Shown: one piece after another, positions 1 through 8,478 of the stretch | How the letters are laid out: each line of letters opens with the position of its first letter | Position numbering within the stretch: the stretch's first letter is position 1 | Source: Nitrospirales bacterium | GTDB taxonomy: Bacteria; Nitrospirota; Nitrospiria; Nitrospirales; UBA2166 | Length of the DNA stretch: 37,043 nucleotides | NCBI GenBank assembly: GCA_012965905.1 | Contig: DTRN01000064.1 | Span: 1 to 37,043 of the forward strand | Reading direction: 5' to 3' | Position numbers and translations under genes: made by a program | Notes under the pieces: generated by a model | Seen by the model: the letters and a program-made list of their open reading frames with translations, nothing else | Told to the model about the DNA's origin: nothing | Databases searched by the model: none

Positions 1-2027
1 ACCATGAAACTTGCAAAGGCGGCCATGTCGTTTCCGCTAAATGGGGTAGCCGGGTCGTTGCCCTGCAGGCCTTCAAAGGCCACAATAAACTTGGTAAACG
101 CGGCGACTTCGTCAAGCGGATCACCGCCGGGATCGTTGCCACCGGTTCGATCGCCCCGCCAGTGCATCGGACCATTGTTGGCCATGCCACGCATGGTCTG
201 AGTGGTCATAGGTCCTTTGATCGGGTGGAGTTCCTGCACATTTCCGGTTCCATTGATATTAGGGAACAATTCCGCGGTGCCTCGTCGTCTGACCTCAATC
301 AGATTAGGGAGGACATGTCCGTCCGGATCTCCGAGATCCCAGGTGAGACTGTCGAAGTCTCCAAACACATGACAACTTGCACAGGCGGACTCACCATTAC
401 TCGACGATATGCGCGCGTCATACAGGAAGCGGCGTCCGTTGACGACATGAACGGGTTCGGGATTGAACATCCCGATATGCGAGGTTTCTTTCTCGGCTGT
501 CAGATCAACGACCGAGATGGAATTGTCGAATCGTGTGAGCACATACATGCGTTGGTTCGTTTCGTCCAGAACAATTCCGCTTGGGCCGCCTCCGCTCACC
601 TCGATGTAGTTCGCGCTTGCGGATGTCGGGTCAAAGGTATCAGTTTCGAGTGCGGCCGTATCGAATACCCCAATTTTACTCGAGCCAAACGCTGCGACGT
701 AGAGTGTCGCACCATCTCCGGAAATCGCCATATCTAGGGGAATGGACAGGCTATGTTGCTTCACTTCCGGTGGGGCCACACGAATGTCGTAGTTGATGTG
801 TTTGTTGAGGTGGCGTCGAAGCACCTGGGTTCCATCAAGAACCGTAATTCCCATTTCGTGCACGTGTCCTTGCATCGACGCCGGCTCTCCCATCGGTTTC
901 GCAGCCGTTTCTCGCACAAACGTTCCTGATCCTTCAAAACGGACCTCGTTACGCGCGTCACTCATTGAAACGTAGACCTTCTGGTTTACCGGATTAACCA
1001 CCATATTAAACAAGACAGTGCCGACATGGGCAAAAGAGGCTGTTTCCTCAAGTGTGGTCGTATCGATAGCGAAGACATCGAGATCGGGGAGGGTAAAACG
1101 AATGGCATTGTTCCAATTGCGATCGAGTTCATCGACCCATGCGCCGATCGTTTGGTCAAATTTCACGACAAGCCCCGCTTCCGGGCGTCTGTCTCCGTCG
1201 GCATTGTGGTGTGGCAGCGGCATGCCTCCGGGCATGGTGACCCCCGAAACCAGACAGGGGCCTTCGACGACGTTATTGACGATGTTGGCATCGCTGGTGT
1301 CGCATACCGCTGTTTCCGTCACGGTTGAGGTTTGATTGCCGGAGTGGAACACAGCGGCATAAACAGTAGTACCATCGGGGGTCACGGCAAGGGCACGTGG
1401 TGTATCTCCAAACAATGTGATGATCTTCAGCGGGGTTCCCCCAAGCGCATCTCCAAGATTCAGCGCGTCAAATACCCAGACATCTGCGCGCGGAACACCT
1501 GGAGTGGTGAGTTGTGGGTCTCCAGCACCAGGCACTGCAGCAATGGTGTGATGGGTACGATGTTGCCCACGGTGTGCCGTCGTGATAAAGGCGCGACGGC
1601 TGTCAGAACCGGCAAAGACGATATCCCGCGGTTCGTCACCAACTAAGAGTGTCTTGGTCACGCGGGCTGGCGTTGAGAGAAGGTCGATAATCGAGACGCT
1701 GTCTGAGAGGTGGTTCGTCACCCATACTTCGGTATTCGTCCGTGCTGCGACCGCAACCGGCTCCATTCCTACTGGGATCGAATACTGATGTGTGATTCCT
1801 TTAGCCGTAATATTGAACACCTCGATGCGGTTATCCGGTGTATTGGTTGCAAAAAGGCGAGTCCCGTCAGGTGAGAGCGCGAGTGGGCGAACGTGACCGG
1901 ACTCAAAGGTCATAAACGAAGCCACCGCCGGCTTTGAGCCAAGGGAGAAGAGAGTGCCGATAAGTAGACCCAGCAAAGTATGTTTGAGGATCCGGGTTCC
2001 GCAGTATTTGGTATACGAGAGGTTCAT
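1..2027 (-). CDS. Secreted beta-propeller protein with a c-type haem domain (3' end outside window)
   Basis: An open frame runs without a stop from an ATG at 2027 to the window start, so about 675 residues are visible and the C-terminus is missing. The first 30 or so residues form a signal peptide ending near SKPAVA. YVTN/NHL-type propeller repeats follow (for example LALSPDGTRLFATN and LAVTPDGTTVYAAV). A single haem c attachment motif, CASCH, is encoded at 369-383. Downstream of it is MRGMANNGPMHWRGDR, a pattern common in cytochrome-c-peroxidase/MauG-like domains fused to such propellers. The family is periplasmic and its substrate is generally unknown. A second haem site may lie beyond the window. 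The start is supported by the signal peptide rather than by a clear ribosome binding site. The opposite-strand frames here are shadows. Confidence 0.8.
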   Translation of the reverse strand, partial: MNLSYTKYCGTRILKHTLLGLLIGTLFSLGSKPAVASFMTFESGHVRPLALSPDGTRLFATNTPDNRIEVFNITAKGITHQYSIPVGMEPVAVAARTNTEVWVTNHLSDSVSIIDLLSTPARVTKTLLVGDEPRDIVFAGSDSRRAFITTAHRGQHRTHHTIAAVPGAGDPQLTTPGVPRADVWVFDALNLGDALGGTPLKIITLFGDTPRALAVTPDGTTVYAAVFHSGNQTSTVTETAVCDTSDANIVNNVVEGPCLVSGVTMPGGMPLPHHNADGDRRPEAGLVVKFDQTIGAWVDELDRNWNNAIRFTLPDLDVFAIDTTTLEETASFAHVGTVLFNMVVNPVNQKVYVSMSDARNEVRFEGSGTFVRETAAKPMGEPASMQGHVHEMGITVLDGTQVLRRHLNKHINYDIRVAPPEVKQHSLSIPLDMAISGDGATLYVAAFGSSKIGVFDTAALETDTFDPTSASANYIEVSGGGPSGIVLDETNQRMYVLTRFDNSISVVDLTAEKETSHIGMFNPEPVHVVNGRRFLYDARISSSNGESACASCHVFGDFDSLTWDLGDPDGHVLPNLIEVRRRGTAELFPNINGTGNVQELHPIKGPMTTQTMRGMANNGPMHWRGDRTGGNDPGGDPLDEVAAFTKFIVAFEGLQGNDPATPFSGNDMAAFASFM

Positions 2028-2163
2028 AAATTGGTTGGCGATTGGTCGGCTTTGACAATACACAATACAGAATAGAGGTCGCAAGTACGCAATGGTGAAA
2101 TGAGTCCCGATGATTTCGCAAGTCGCCGAGATATTTTTTGATGAGTTCATGTAGTATGCCGCA

Positions 2164-3183
2164 ATGCGATGGATTCCAATGTCCTGGGTGAAGTTCATCT
2201 TATTCCTCGCTGGGATTGGTCTGTTTGCCTGGCTCATCAAATCCGCCGGGCCGCGTGCACTCTTTCATAGCTTCCAGCAGGTCGGATGGCCCTTCCTGTT
2301 TCTGTTTCTTCCATATTTGCTGGTGTATCTATTCGATGCCATCGGGTGGCAGGTTGCATTTCACCATAGGCCAAAGGAACTTGGATTTGTGCGTCTCTTC
2401 TTGGTCCGAACGGCAGGGGAGAGTCTGAACAATACCCTTCCATCAGCGTATCTAGGAGGGGAGCCGGTGAAGGCGCTGTTGCTCAAACGTTTTCACGTGG
2501 ATATGGCCGAGGCCGCGAGTAGTGTGATCGTTGCGAAGACAACGATGACCATTGCGCAGATCATGTTTATCCTCGTGGGCTTTGGGGCCTTTTACCTGGC
2601 GTCGGAACGATCGATCGCGATTCCGGGGCTGTTACCTGGAATCCTGCTTCTGCTTGGCATTGGCGTGTTTGGTATTGGGGTGCTCGTCCGGTGGCAGCGA
2701 ACGGGTTTTACCCGTCCTCTCATGCGATTGGCTGAGAACATCGGCTTTCTTGCTCGGAAATTGAAGCGGCATCAAAAAGGACTCCTGCGGCTCGACGCAA
2801 ATCTCTTGCGGTTTCATGCCGAAGATGGGGGAAAATTTTGGATATCCACTGCATGGTTCTTGGGTGGCTGGGTGATCGGTACTCTTGAGGTCTACCTATT
2901 CGGTGTTCTGTTCGATGTTCCGCTTTCCATTCTCGATGCAGTGGCCATCGAAGCGCTGTCCACCATGGTGAGAACCATGGGCTTCATTATTCCGGGGAGT
3001 GTTGGTGTGCAGGAAGGGGGAATTGTGCTGCTGTTTCTTGCCGTGGGGCAGTCGACCTTGGCCGGCGTCTCGTTTTCGTTGGTGCGACGTGTTCGAGAAC
3101 TGGTGTGGATTGGGTTGGGATTTGGGTTACTGGGATGGTACGGCTGGAGAGGTCACGGTACCTTGGAGAGTTTAGAAAAGTAA
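2164..3183 (+). CDS. Flippase-like integral membrane protein (lysylphosphatidylglycerol synthase TM family)
   Basis: This 339-residue protein is very hydrophobic, with about eight predicted membrane segments. It carries family signatures of the LPG-synthase transmembrane/UPF0104 group: an amphipathic stretch with GESLNNTLPSAYLGGEPVKA around residues 85-105 and the C-terminal PGSVGVQEGG near residue 280. Members include the membrane part of MprF, AglD-like proteins and HpnL. Some move or hand over lipid-linked substrates, but the substrate cannot be read here. HpnL is possible because hpnA and hpnG lie 23 kb away, but nothing in the immediate neighbourhood supports it. ATG at 2164 and ATG at 2179 are both possible starts and neither has a strong ribosome binding site. 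The last 31 bases overlap the convergent peptidase gene. Confidence 0.8.
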   Translation: MRWIPMSWVKFILFLAGIGLFAWLIKSAGPRALFHSFQQVGWPFLFLFLPYLLVYLFDAIGWQVAFHHRPKELGFVRLFLVRTAGESLNNTLPSAYLGGEPVKALLLKRFHVDMAEAASSVIVAKTTMTIAQIMFILVGFGAFYLASERSIAIPGLLPGILLLLGIGVFGIGVLVRWQRTGFTRPLMRLAENIGFLARKLKRHQKGLLRLDANLLRFHAEDGGKFWISTAWFLGGWVIGTLEVYLFGVLFDVPLSILDAVAIEALSTMVRTMGFIIPGSVGVQEGGIVLLFLAVGQSTLAGVSFSLVRRVRELVWIGLGFGLLGWYGWRGHGTLESLEK

Positions 3184-4538
3184 GAGACAAATGCTCGTAT
3201 GCCGCCCATCGCTTGGCCCCAATCGAATTGTTCGTTTGGCGCATGATAGCCGTGCTCAGGAAGGCTGAGACCCAGGAACATAATGGGGACGTTCCATAGT
3301 TTGGCGAGCTTGGGAACGGCGCCAATAGACCCGCCTTCTCGGATAAAGACAGGGTCTTTTCCAAATCCTTCTCTGACCGCCTCGCGGACGGCGTCGGCAT
3401 ATCGGTCGGCAATTGAGGTTTTATAGGGATGCAGCATGCCTTCGCCCACGACACGAACTGAAGGATTGATCTTTGCCACAAAGTCTCGAAGGAGTTTGAG
3501 AATGTGTTCCGGCTTCTGGTCAGGGACGAGCCGCATGCTGATTTTTAATTCCGCCTGGCCAGGGACGACTGTCTTAATTCCTGGACCGGCGTAGCCGCCA
3601 ACCAGGCCATGCACTTCAAAGGTCGGGCATGCCCAAATTCGTTTGAGCAGATCTGCGGGATCGGTCGTCCGAATCGCCCGCAAGCCATGGGTTCTTTTAA
3701 AGTGCGCGACCCGAAATCCCGAGGCAAGAAAGCCTTGAAGCTCAGATCGAGACGGCGGAATGACGGCCTTGTAGAAACCGGGGATATGGACATGACCGCT
3801 ATGCGCATCCGCGCACGCAGCAGCGACGGCACATAATTCGGCGAGTGGATTGCGTGCGGCGCCACCGGTCACGCCTGAATGAACGTCGTTGTGTCCTGTC
3901 TGGAGGCACAGCCGCACACCAAGCAACCCACGAAGTCCGTACGGAATGGCCGGCCTGGTTCGAGAAACCCAGATGGTGTCTGAGACAAGGACCGAGTCCG
4001 GCTTAGGAATGAGCCCCTTCTGCTTGAATGCATCTCCAAAGTTCGGGCTTCCAATTTCTTCCTCACACTCCCATAAAAATCGCACATTGATCGGGATTTC
4101 TGCCTCGGCCGCATATTGTGCGGCGAGCAGGGCGGTGATGGCCGGGCCCTTATCATCTGTAGTGCCTCGGCCGTAATAGACTCCGCCTTTTTTCCGAAAT
4201 GAAAATGGGGGATGACGCCATTGCGGCTCCTGGGCGGGTTGCACATCAAGGTGATTGTAGATGGTGAGGGTTGGAAAGCGAGCGTCAACGGTCCATCCTG
4301 CAGAGACGACGGGATACCCGGATGTTTTGATAATGCGAGCGTCCGCACCCACGTGTTTGAAAAACTGGGACGCGAGCGTGGCCGATCGACGGACATCTCC
4401 GGCATATTGTGGATCTGCACTGACGGATGGCGTTTCGACCAGTTCGGCAAGCATCTCTTCGAAGCGAGGCTTCGCGGCCCCAATATAGCGCTTGAGCTGG
4501 CTGGCGCGAAGCGTCGTCAGTCTATTCCGTGGCCCCAT
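3153..4538 (-). CDS. M20 family metallopeptidase (dipeptidase-like)
   Basis: A 461-residue zinc peptidase of the M20 family (carnosinase/PepV/DapE relatives), expected to cleave dipeptides or small acylated amino acids in the cytosol. Visible landmarks are NHLDVQP (metal His96, Asp98), GRGTTDDKGP (bridging Asp near 128), EEEIGS (catalytic Glu160 and metal Glu161), HNDVHSG at the start of the lid domain, EGGSIG and the C-terminal PEHGYHAPNE with the last metal His. The length is normal and no signal peptide is seen. The start ATG lies inside the end of the upstream ankyrin gene (17-base overlap), which suggests translational coupling. The 3' end overlaps the convergent membrane-protein gene by 31 bases. 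Confidence 0.9.
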   Translation of the reverse strand: MGPRNRLTTLRASQLKRYIGAAKPRFEEMLAELVETPSVSADPQYAGDVRRSATLASQFFKHVGADARIIKTSGYPVVSAGWTVDARFPTLTIYNHLDVQPAQEPQWRHPPFSFRKKGGVYYGRGTTDDKGPAITALLAAQYAAEAEIPINVRFLWECEEEIGSPNFGDAFKQKGLIPKPDSVLVSDTIWVSRTRPAIPYGLRGLLGVRLCLQTGHNDVHSGVTGGAARNPLAELCAVAAACADAHSGHVHIPGFYKAVIPPSRSELQGFLASGFRVAHFKRTHGLRAIRTTDPADLLKRIWACPTFEVHGLVGGYAGPGIKTVVPGQAELKISMRLVPDQKPEHILKLLRDFVAKINPSVRVVGEGMLHPYKTSIADRYADAVREAVREGFGKDPVFIREGGSIGAVPKLAKLWNVPIMFLGLSLPEHGYHAPNEQFDWGQAMGGIRAFVSYFSKLSKVP

Positions 4539-5280
4539 GCTTCTTCAGCAACTCCACCATGCTTTTGTTGCGCATCAGTGTGGCGACATGGAGTGGGGTA
4601 TCACCATCGTTGTCCTTGGCATTCACCTTCGCTCCTGCTGCGATAAGCCGCGTGACAATGGGCCGATGGGATTTCACTACCGCAACGTGGAGAGGAGTAA
4701 CCCCGTCGAGGGTCTTCACGTTCACCTTGACCCCCTTGGCGACCAGCAGATCCACCACATCTTCGCGACCGTGCAGCGCGACCAAGTGCAGCGCGGTGGT
4801 TCCAGCCTTGTCTTCGATATCGACATCTGCGCCTTTATCAATAAGCCGAGTCACCACGGCTTTATGCCCGAAAAATGCTGCCATATGTAAGGAGGTCTTT
4901 CCGTCATCCGTTTTAGCGTTGATGTTTGCGCTTGCGGCAATCAGCATGTCGGTCACCGGAAGATGGCCTCGGTCTGCGGCCACATGAAGAGGCGTGAGGC
5001 CGAGTTCATTCTTGACATTGACTTTCGCGCCAGCGGAGATCAAGCGCCGAACGACGGTGTCATGGCCTCCAAGCGCAGCCATGTGCAACGCGGTCGTTTT
5101 CGCTTCATCGACGGCGTTGACATCGGCGCCTGCTGTGATGAGCTCATCAACTTCGGCGACCGACCCTTTCTTCGCGGCGTCGTGAAGTGCGACATCAAGG
5201 AGCGAATGTGCGAGTGCCGATGACGGCACGACAACACTCGTTGCAAGAAAAACAAGACTGAGGATGAGATATCTGGCCAT
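4522..5280 (-). CDS. Secreted ankyrin-repeat protein, seven repeats
   Basis: The protein has 252 residues from the ATG at 5280. That start is preferred over an ATG 15 bases upstream because the ribosome binding site GGGAGGAC sits about 4 bases before it and because it opens directly into the signal peptide MARYLILSLVFLATSVVV, ending near SSALA. The mature part is almost entirely ankyrin: seven consecutive 33-residue repeats with the classic TPLHxAxxxGH core and the GADVNAKD turn. Ankyrin domains bind proteins, and here the domain would face the periplasm. The partner is unknown. The gene precedes and overlaps the M20 peptidase gene, so the two are probably co-transcribed. A second secreted ankyrin protein lies at 35836-36558. 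Confidence 0.9.
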   Translation of the reverse strand: MARYLILSLVFLATSVVVPSSALAHSLLDVALHDAAKKGSVAEVDELITAGADVNAVDEAKTTALHMAALGGHDTVVRRLISAGAKVNVKNELGLTPLHVAADRGHLPVTDMLIAASANINAKTDDGKTSLHMAAFFGHKAVVTRLIDKGADVDIEDKAGTTALHLVALHGREDVVDLLVAKGVKVNVKTLDGVTPLHVAVVKSHRPIVTRLIAAGAKVNAKDNDGDTPLHVATLMRNKSMVELLKKHGATE

Positions 5281-5644
5281 GGCGTCCTCCCTCATACAGT
5301 TATGTATGGTTCGTTGTCGCTTTCGATGAGTCCATCAATCATCTCGCTCAACAAAAGCATACGCCCGTTTGGATAAGAAGACTAGCTGTAACTCAGGTAT
5401 GTAAGCTAAAGGCTGAAGAGTGAATCTTCAGTGCGGGCCTGGGCGTTTTTCCCCATCCTCTAGAGCCTCACGCTGATGTGCGCGACTTCTGCTGGGGCAT
5501 AGGGTTTGGGAAGAACCCCTTGCAGCGGCTTGACCGACGACATCCGCGCAAGGGATTTATCGTGCTGGCCGGAACTTGCCAAGACTTGAATATCCAGATG
5601 CTCCTATCTCAACCGGCACAATACCTGCGTGCTCGGAAGCCCCG
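5281..5644. other. Gene-free region upstream of the ankyrin gene
   Basis: I see no convincing coding region in these 364 bases; the short frames have no signal peptide, no family motif and no good start. Two perfect inverted repeats are present. CATACA-GTTA-TGTATG (5293-5308) lies just upstream of the ankyrin gene's ribosome binding site. CTGAAGA-GTGAA-TCTTCAG (5413-5431) is followed, after a GC-rich stretch, by GGCGTTTTT. The first could be an operator in the ankyrin/peptidase leader. The second could be part of a transcription stop, but its T run is too far from the stem for a standard terminator. Confidence 0.5.
5293..5308. promoter_or_regulatory. Inverted repeat in the ankyrin/peptidase leader
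   Basis: A perfect 6-base inverted repeat with a 4-base spacer (CATACA GTTA TGTATG) ends 13 bases before the chosen start of the ankyrin gene and abuts its ribosome binding site. It could be a repressor site or a small mRNA hairpin affecting translation. Only the symmetry is seen; the role is inferred. Confidence 0.35.
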
Positions 5645-5929
5645 ATGGATCTTACCGCACTCCAGAGTCTCGGAGGAATCAGCCTTGTCATTCCCGCATG
5701 GCAGATGGCTGCATATGTTGGGGTCGTCAGCATTTTCCTTCTCTTACGCCGCCTTCAGCGCTGCCTGTTGGCCAACTACGTATTTGTCCTCTATTTGTGA
5801 TTTCTGGTCTATGCACCAAGTTTCATTGGGGCGGCAGGAGGCAATACGCTTACACTCACCCTCTATCCCCTCTGCGGCCTCGCCGTGGCAGGCTTAGCCC
5901 TTGTTGCCTTCTTTCAACACCCCACCTAG
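5645..5929 (+). pseudogene. Small two-TM membrane protein gene interrupted by an in-frame TGA
   Basis: The frame opens with ATG at 5645, after GGAAG six bases upstream, and encodes a hydrophobic helix (IPAWQMAAYVGVVSIFLLLRR). It meets TGA at 5798-5800 (codon 52). The same frame then continues without a stop for 42 further codons, giving a second hydrophobic segment (LCGLAVAGLALVAFFQ) and ending in TAG at 5927-5929, two bases before the helicase stop. The two halves together make a plausible protein of about 95 residues with two to three membrane segments. From memory, similar small proteins of unknown function exist in Nitrospira-like genomes. The simplest reading is a recent nonsense mutation. 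Selenocysteine is unlikely because I see no clear hairpin just after the TGA and no known selenoprotein family. Confidence 0.55.
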
Positions 5930-5930
5930 T

Positions 5931-7931
5931 TTAATACCCGCTATATTCTGACACTTCCCCATCGATTAAGACCCAGGAATCAAGAAGGGTAGCCGGTACA
6001 TCATCGAGAAACCGTGACGGTCGCGACAGTACCGCACCCGCCTGTCGATCATAAATATTGACCGGGTAATTCAAGTACAACAGGTGTTTCGCACGCGTCA
6101 TGGCCACGTAAAACAACCTCCGTTCCTCTTCAAGCTCCTGATTTGAAAAAATTGAATAGCTTGATGGAAACTTGCCATCCAGCAGCCATAAGAGAAAAAC
6201 ACACGACCACTCGAGACCTTTGGCCGAATGGATCGTCGACAGGACGAGCCGTTCCTCGTCGAACGGTTTGCCTTCAACATCAGCGACAGACTCATTCGGT
6301 GGTTCGAGGGTCAGATCTGAAAGAAACACCTGCAATAGATCGTAACGTGCCGCAATCGCCTGAATATGTTCGAGATCACGAATCCGTTTCGGATAGTCAT
6401 CGTAGCGCTGTTTTAGCATCGGTAAATAATAGGTTGAGACAAGGCTCAGGAGATCTGTGGGCGATGACGCTTCCATTTCACCGAGCCGCTTCATACATCC
6501 CGCAAATTCGGCAAGGCCAGTCGACCGCATCCGCTGTGCCATCTCCACCAACCACGCCCCCGGAGTCGCCTCCTGTACCACCTGCGCGACGAGCTGCGCG
6601 CTTTTCTTGGGTCCAATGCCTTCAATCAACATCAGAATACGATTCCAACTCACCGCATCATGGGGATTTTCCACCACGCGGAGATGGGCAAGCAGGTCTT
6701 TCACGTGCGCGGTCTCCATCAACCGCATCCCTCCACGCTTCATAAAGGGGATCCCCCGCTTCCCAAGTTCTATTTCGAGGTCAAATGCCTGATAGCTTGA
6801 ACGCACCAGGACAGCGATGTCGTTCAGCGCGGTTCCTTCCTCTCGCAATTCAAGGATCCGCTGTGCAACAAACCGCGATTGCGTATTTTCGTCCTCAGCC
6901 CGAATAAGAACAGGCATGGCCCCTTCGACCCGACGCGAAAAGAGGCGTTTGTCATAGGATTCCTCGGCTCCACGAATGACCTCGTTCGCGAGGTTCAGGA
7001 TTGGCTGCGTACTCCGGTAATTTTCTTCGAGTTTGATCACGCGCGTCCCCGGAAACTGGTTGGGAAAATCCATGATGTTTCGAAACGTCGCGCCTCGAAA
7101 TGAATAGATCGACTGTGCCTCATCACCCACCGCCATAATATTGTGATGCGCCGACGCCAGTTTCTGTAGAATCCTGGCTTGAAGGAAATTGGTATCCTGA
7201 TATTCATCGACCAGCATGTAACGAAAAGATCTGGAAACCTCTTCTTGCAATGCCGCATCACTGTCCAATAACTCGTCGAGTTTGACTAAGAGATCATCGA
7301 AGTCGGCCAGCGAGTGTTTGGCCTTGTAATTCTTGTAGGCCCTCTGAAGCTGTTGCAGGTCATCAATGAGTTCGACGAAATGCGCGTAGTCTCCAAAAAT
7401 CACATCATCTAAAGGCCGCAGGGTGTTGACGGTCTTACTGAACATTTCTGCAATCGTGTTTTTCCTTGGGACGCGTCGCCCTTTTTCATGCAGACCGCAT
7501 TCACTACGAAGAAGCTGAATAGCGTCTTCTGCGTCTGAGCGATCCATAATGGTAAAATTTGAATCTAGACCGATGGACTGTCCATAGCGACGAAGCAAGA
7601 TATTCCCGACTGAATGGAAGGTGCCGCCGCGAACCTGGTCACTCTGGCCACCAACCAGCAATCCAACGCGTTGAAGCATTTCCTGGGCGGCTCTACGTGT
7701 AAAGGTCAACAGCAGAATGTGCGACGGATGGATACCCTGTTCGATGAGGCGAGCGACCCGATAGACCAAGGTCTGCGTTTTCCCACTTCCAGCACCGGCA
7801 ATCACCAGAAGTGGCCCGTCAAGAGAAAAGACGACTTCAAGCTGCGCAGCGTTCAGCGCCGCTTCATAGTCAATACGAGAGGTGGGATGAGGAGGCGTAT
7901 CTGAAGTCGGCGTTAAAATATAAGGTTTCAC
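5931..7931 (-). CDS. UvrD/PcrA/Rep-type superfamily 1 DNA helicase
   Basis: A 666-residue ATP-dependent 3'-5' DNA helicase used in repair or replication restart. The motifs appear in order: the Q-motif region LNAAQ (26-30), Walker A GAGSGKT (46-52), motif Ia TFTRRAAQEM, Walker B VDEYQDT, motif III GDEAQSIYSFRGA, motif IV LEENYRST, motif V LSTIHSAKGLEW and motif VI RRLFYVAMTRAK. It is slightly shorter than E. coli UvrD (720 residues) because the C-terminal tail after motif VI is short, so a choice between PcrA, UvrD and Rep is not safe. The start is GTG at 7931 with no strong ribosome binding site; the conserved region begins about 20 residues in, so the exact start is uncertain. Confidence 0.93.
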   Translation of the reverse strand: MKPYILTPTSDTPPHPTSRIDYEAALNAAQLEVVFSLDGPLLVIAGAGSGKTQTLVYRVARLIEQGIHPSHILLLTFTRRAAQEMLQRVGLLVGGQSDQVRGGTFHSVGNILLRRYGQSIGLDSNFTIMDRSDAEDAIQLLRSECGLHEKGRRVPRKNTIAEMFSKTVNTLRPLDDVIFGDYAHFVELIDDLQQLQRAYKNYKAKHSLADFDDLLVKLDELLDSDAALQEEVSRSFRYMLVDEYQDTNFLQARILQKLASAHHNIMAVGDEAQSIYSFRGATFRNIMDFPNQFPGTRVIKLEENYRSTQPILNLANEVIRGAEESYDKRLFSRRVEGAMPVLIRAEDENTQSRFVAQRILELREEGTALNDIAVLVRSSYQAFDLEIELGKRGIPFMKRGGMRLMETAHVKDLLAHLRVVENPHDAVSWNRILMLIEGIGPKKSAQLVAQVVQEATPGAWLVEMAQRMRSTGLAEFAGCMKRLGEMEASSPTDLLSLVSTYYLPMLKQRYDDYPKRIRDLEHIQAIAARYDLLQVFLSDLTLEPPNESVADVEGKPFDEERLVLSTIHSAKGLEWSCVFLLWLLDGKFPSSYSIFSNQELEEERRLFYVAMTRAKHLLYLNYPVNIYDRQAGAVLSRPSRFLDDVPATLLDSWVLIDGEVSEYSGY

Positions 7932-7996
7932 GTCAGGCCGGCAGCTCGTTCAACGCGAACACGACATCATAATACAAACAGCGAGGGAATCTGTGG

Positions 7997-8458
7997 CTAC
8001 ATTGACTGAAGGGCTTCGATGACGCTCTCGGCATGGCCCGTCACTTTGACCTTCAAAAAAATCTGTGCGACCTTGCCATGTTCATCGATAATGACCGTTG
8101 TTCGTTCAACACCCATGTAGGCTCGCCCATACAGCTTTTTCTCCTTCCACACGCCATATTTCTCGATCATGGCATGCGAAGGATCACTCAACAGCGGGAA
8201 GGGCAATGAAAATTTTTGCTTGAACTTCTGGTGGGAACCGACGCTGTCTTTGCTCACTCCATATACGACAGCGCCCTGCGCTTTCACGCGGGCAAGGTTG
8301 TCGCGAAAATCGCAGGATTCCTGCGTACAACCGGGGGTGTCGTCCTTCGGATAGAAGTATAACACCACCCGCTTGCCACGTAGCGAGGCTAGAGAAACCT
8401 TTTCTCCAGAATCCGACTCCAAATTGAATGTTGGAGCGCGTTTCCCTACTTGGAGCAT
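7997..8458 (-). CDS. bcp: Thioredoxin-dependent peroxiredoxin, Bcp/PrxQ type
   Basis: A 153-residue thiol peroxidase that reduces hydrogen peroxide and organic hydroperoxides in the cytosol. The active-site segment YFYPKDDTPGCTQESCDFRD is diagnostic: peroxidatic Cys44 and, five residues later, resolving Cys49, the spacing of PrxQ enzymes. Length and the C-terminal region are normal. The stop codon of a second peroxiredoxin lies 20 bases upstream on the same strand, so the two probably form a peroxide-defence pair, with the UvrD-like helicase downstream. I saw no OxyR-like site. Confidence 0.93.
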   Translation of the reverse strand: MLQVGKRAPTFNLESDSGEKVSLASLRGKRVVLYFYPKDDTPGCTQESCDFRDNLARVKAQGAVVYGVSKDSVGSHQKFKQKFSLPFPLLSDPSHAMIEKYGVWKEKKLYGRAYMGVERTTVIIDEHGKVAQIFLKVKVTGHAESVIEALQSM

Positions 8459-8478
8459 CTCATCGATTACTCCCCAGG

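Noticed and set aside
162-737. Plus-strand open frame of 191 codons
   Set aside because: It is antisense to the beta-propeller/haem protein, whose minus-strand frame carries signal peptide, propeller repeats and CASCH. No family features are seen in the plus frame.
3869-4483. Minus-strand frame of 204 codons inside the M20 peptidase
   Set aside because: It is a shifted frame within the peptidase gene, which has all catalytic motifs in the other frame.
5413-5450. Intrinsic terminator (CTGAAGA/TCTTCAG stem with later T run)
   Set aside because: The T run starts about 14 bases after the stem, too far for a standard intrinsic terminator, and no gene clearly ends just upstream on the plus strand.
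5798-5800. TGA read as selenocysteine
   Set aside because: No obvious hairpin of the bacterial SECIS kind follows closely, the protein belongs to no known selenoprotein family and the position looks like a membrane-helix residue. Nonsense mutation is simpler, though not proven.
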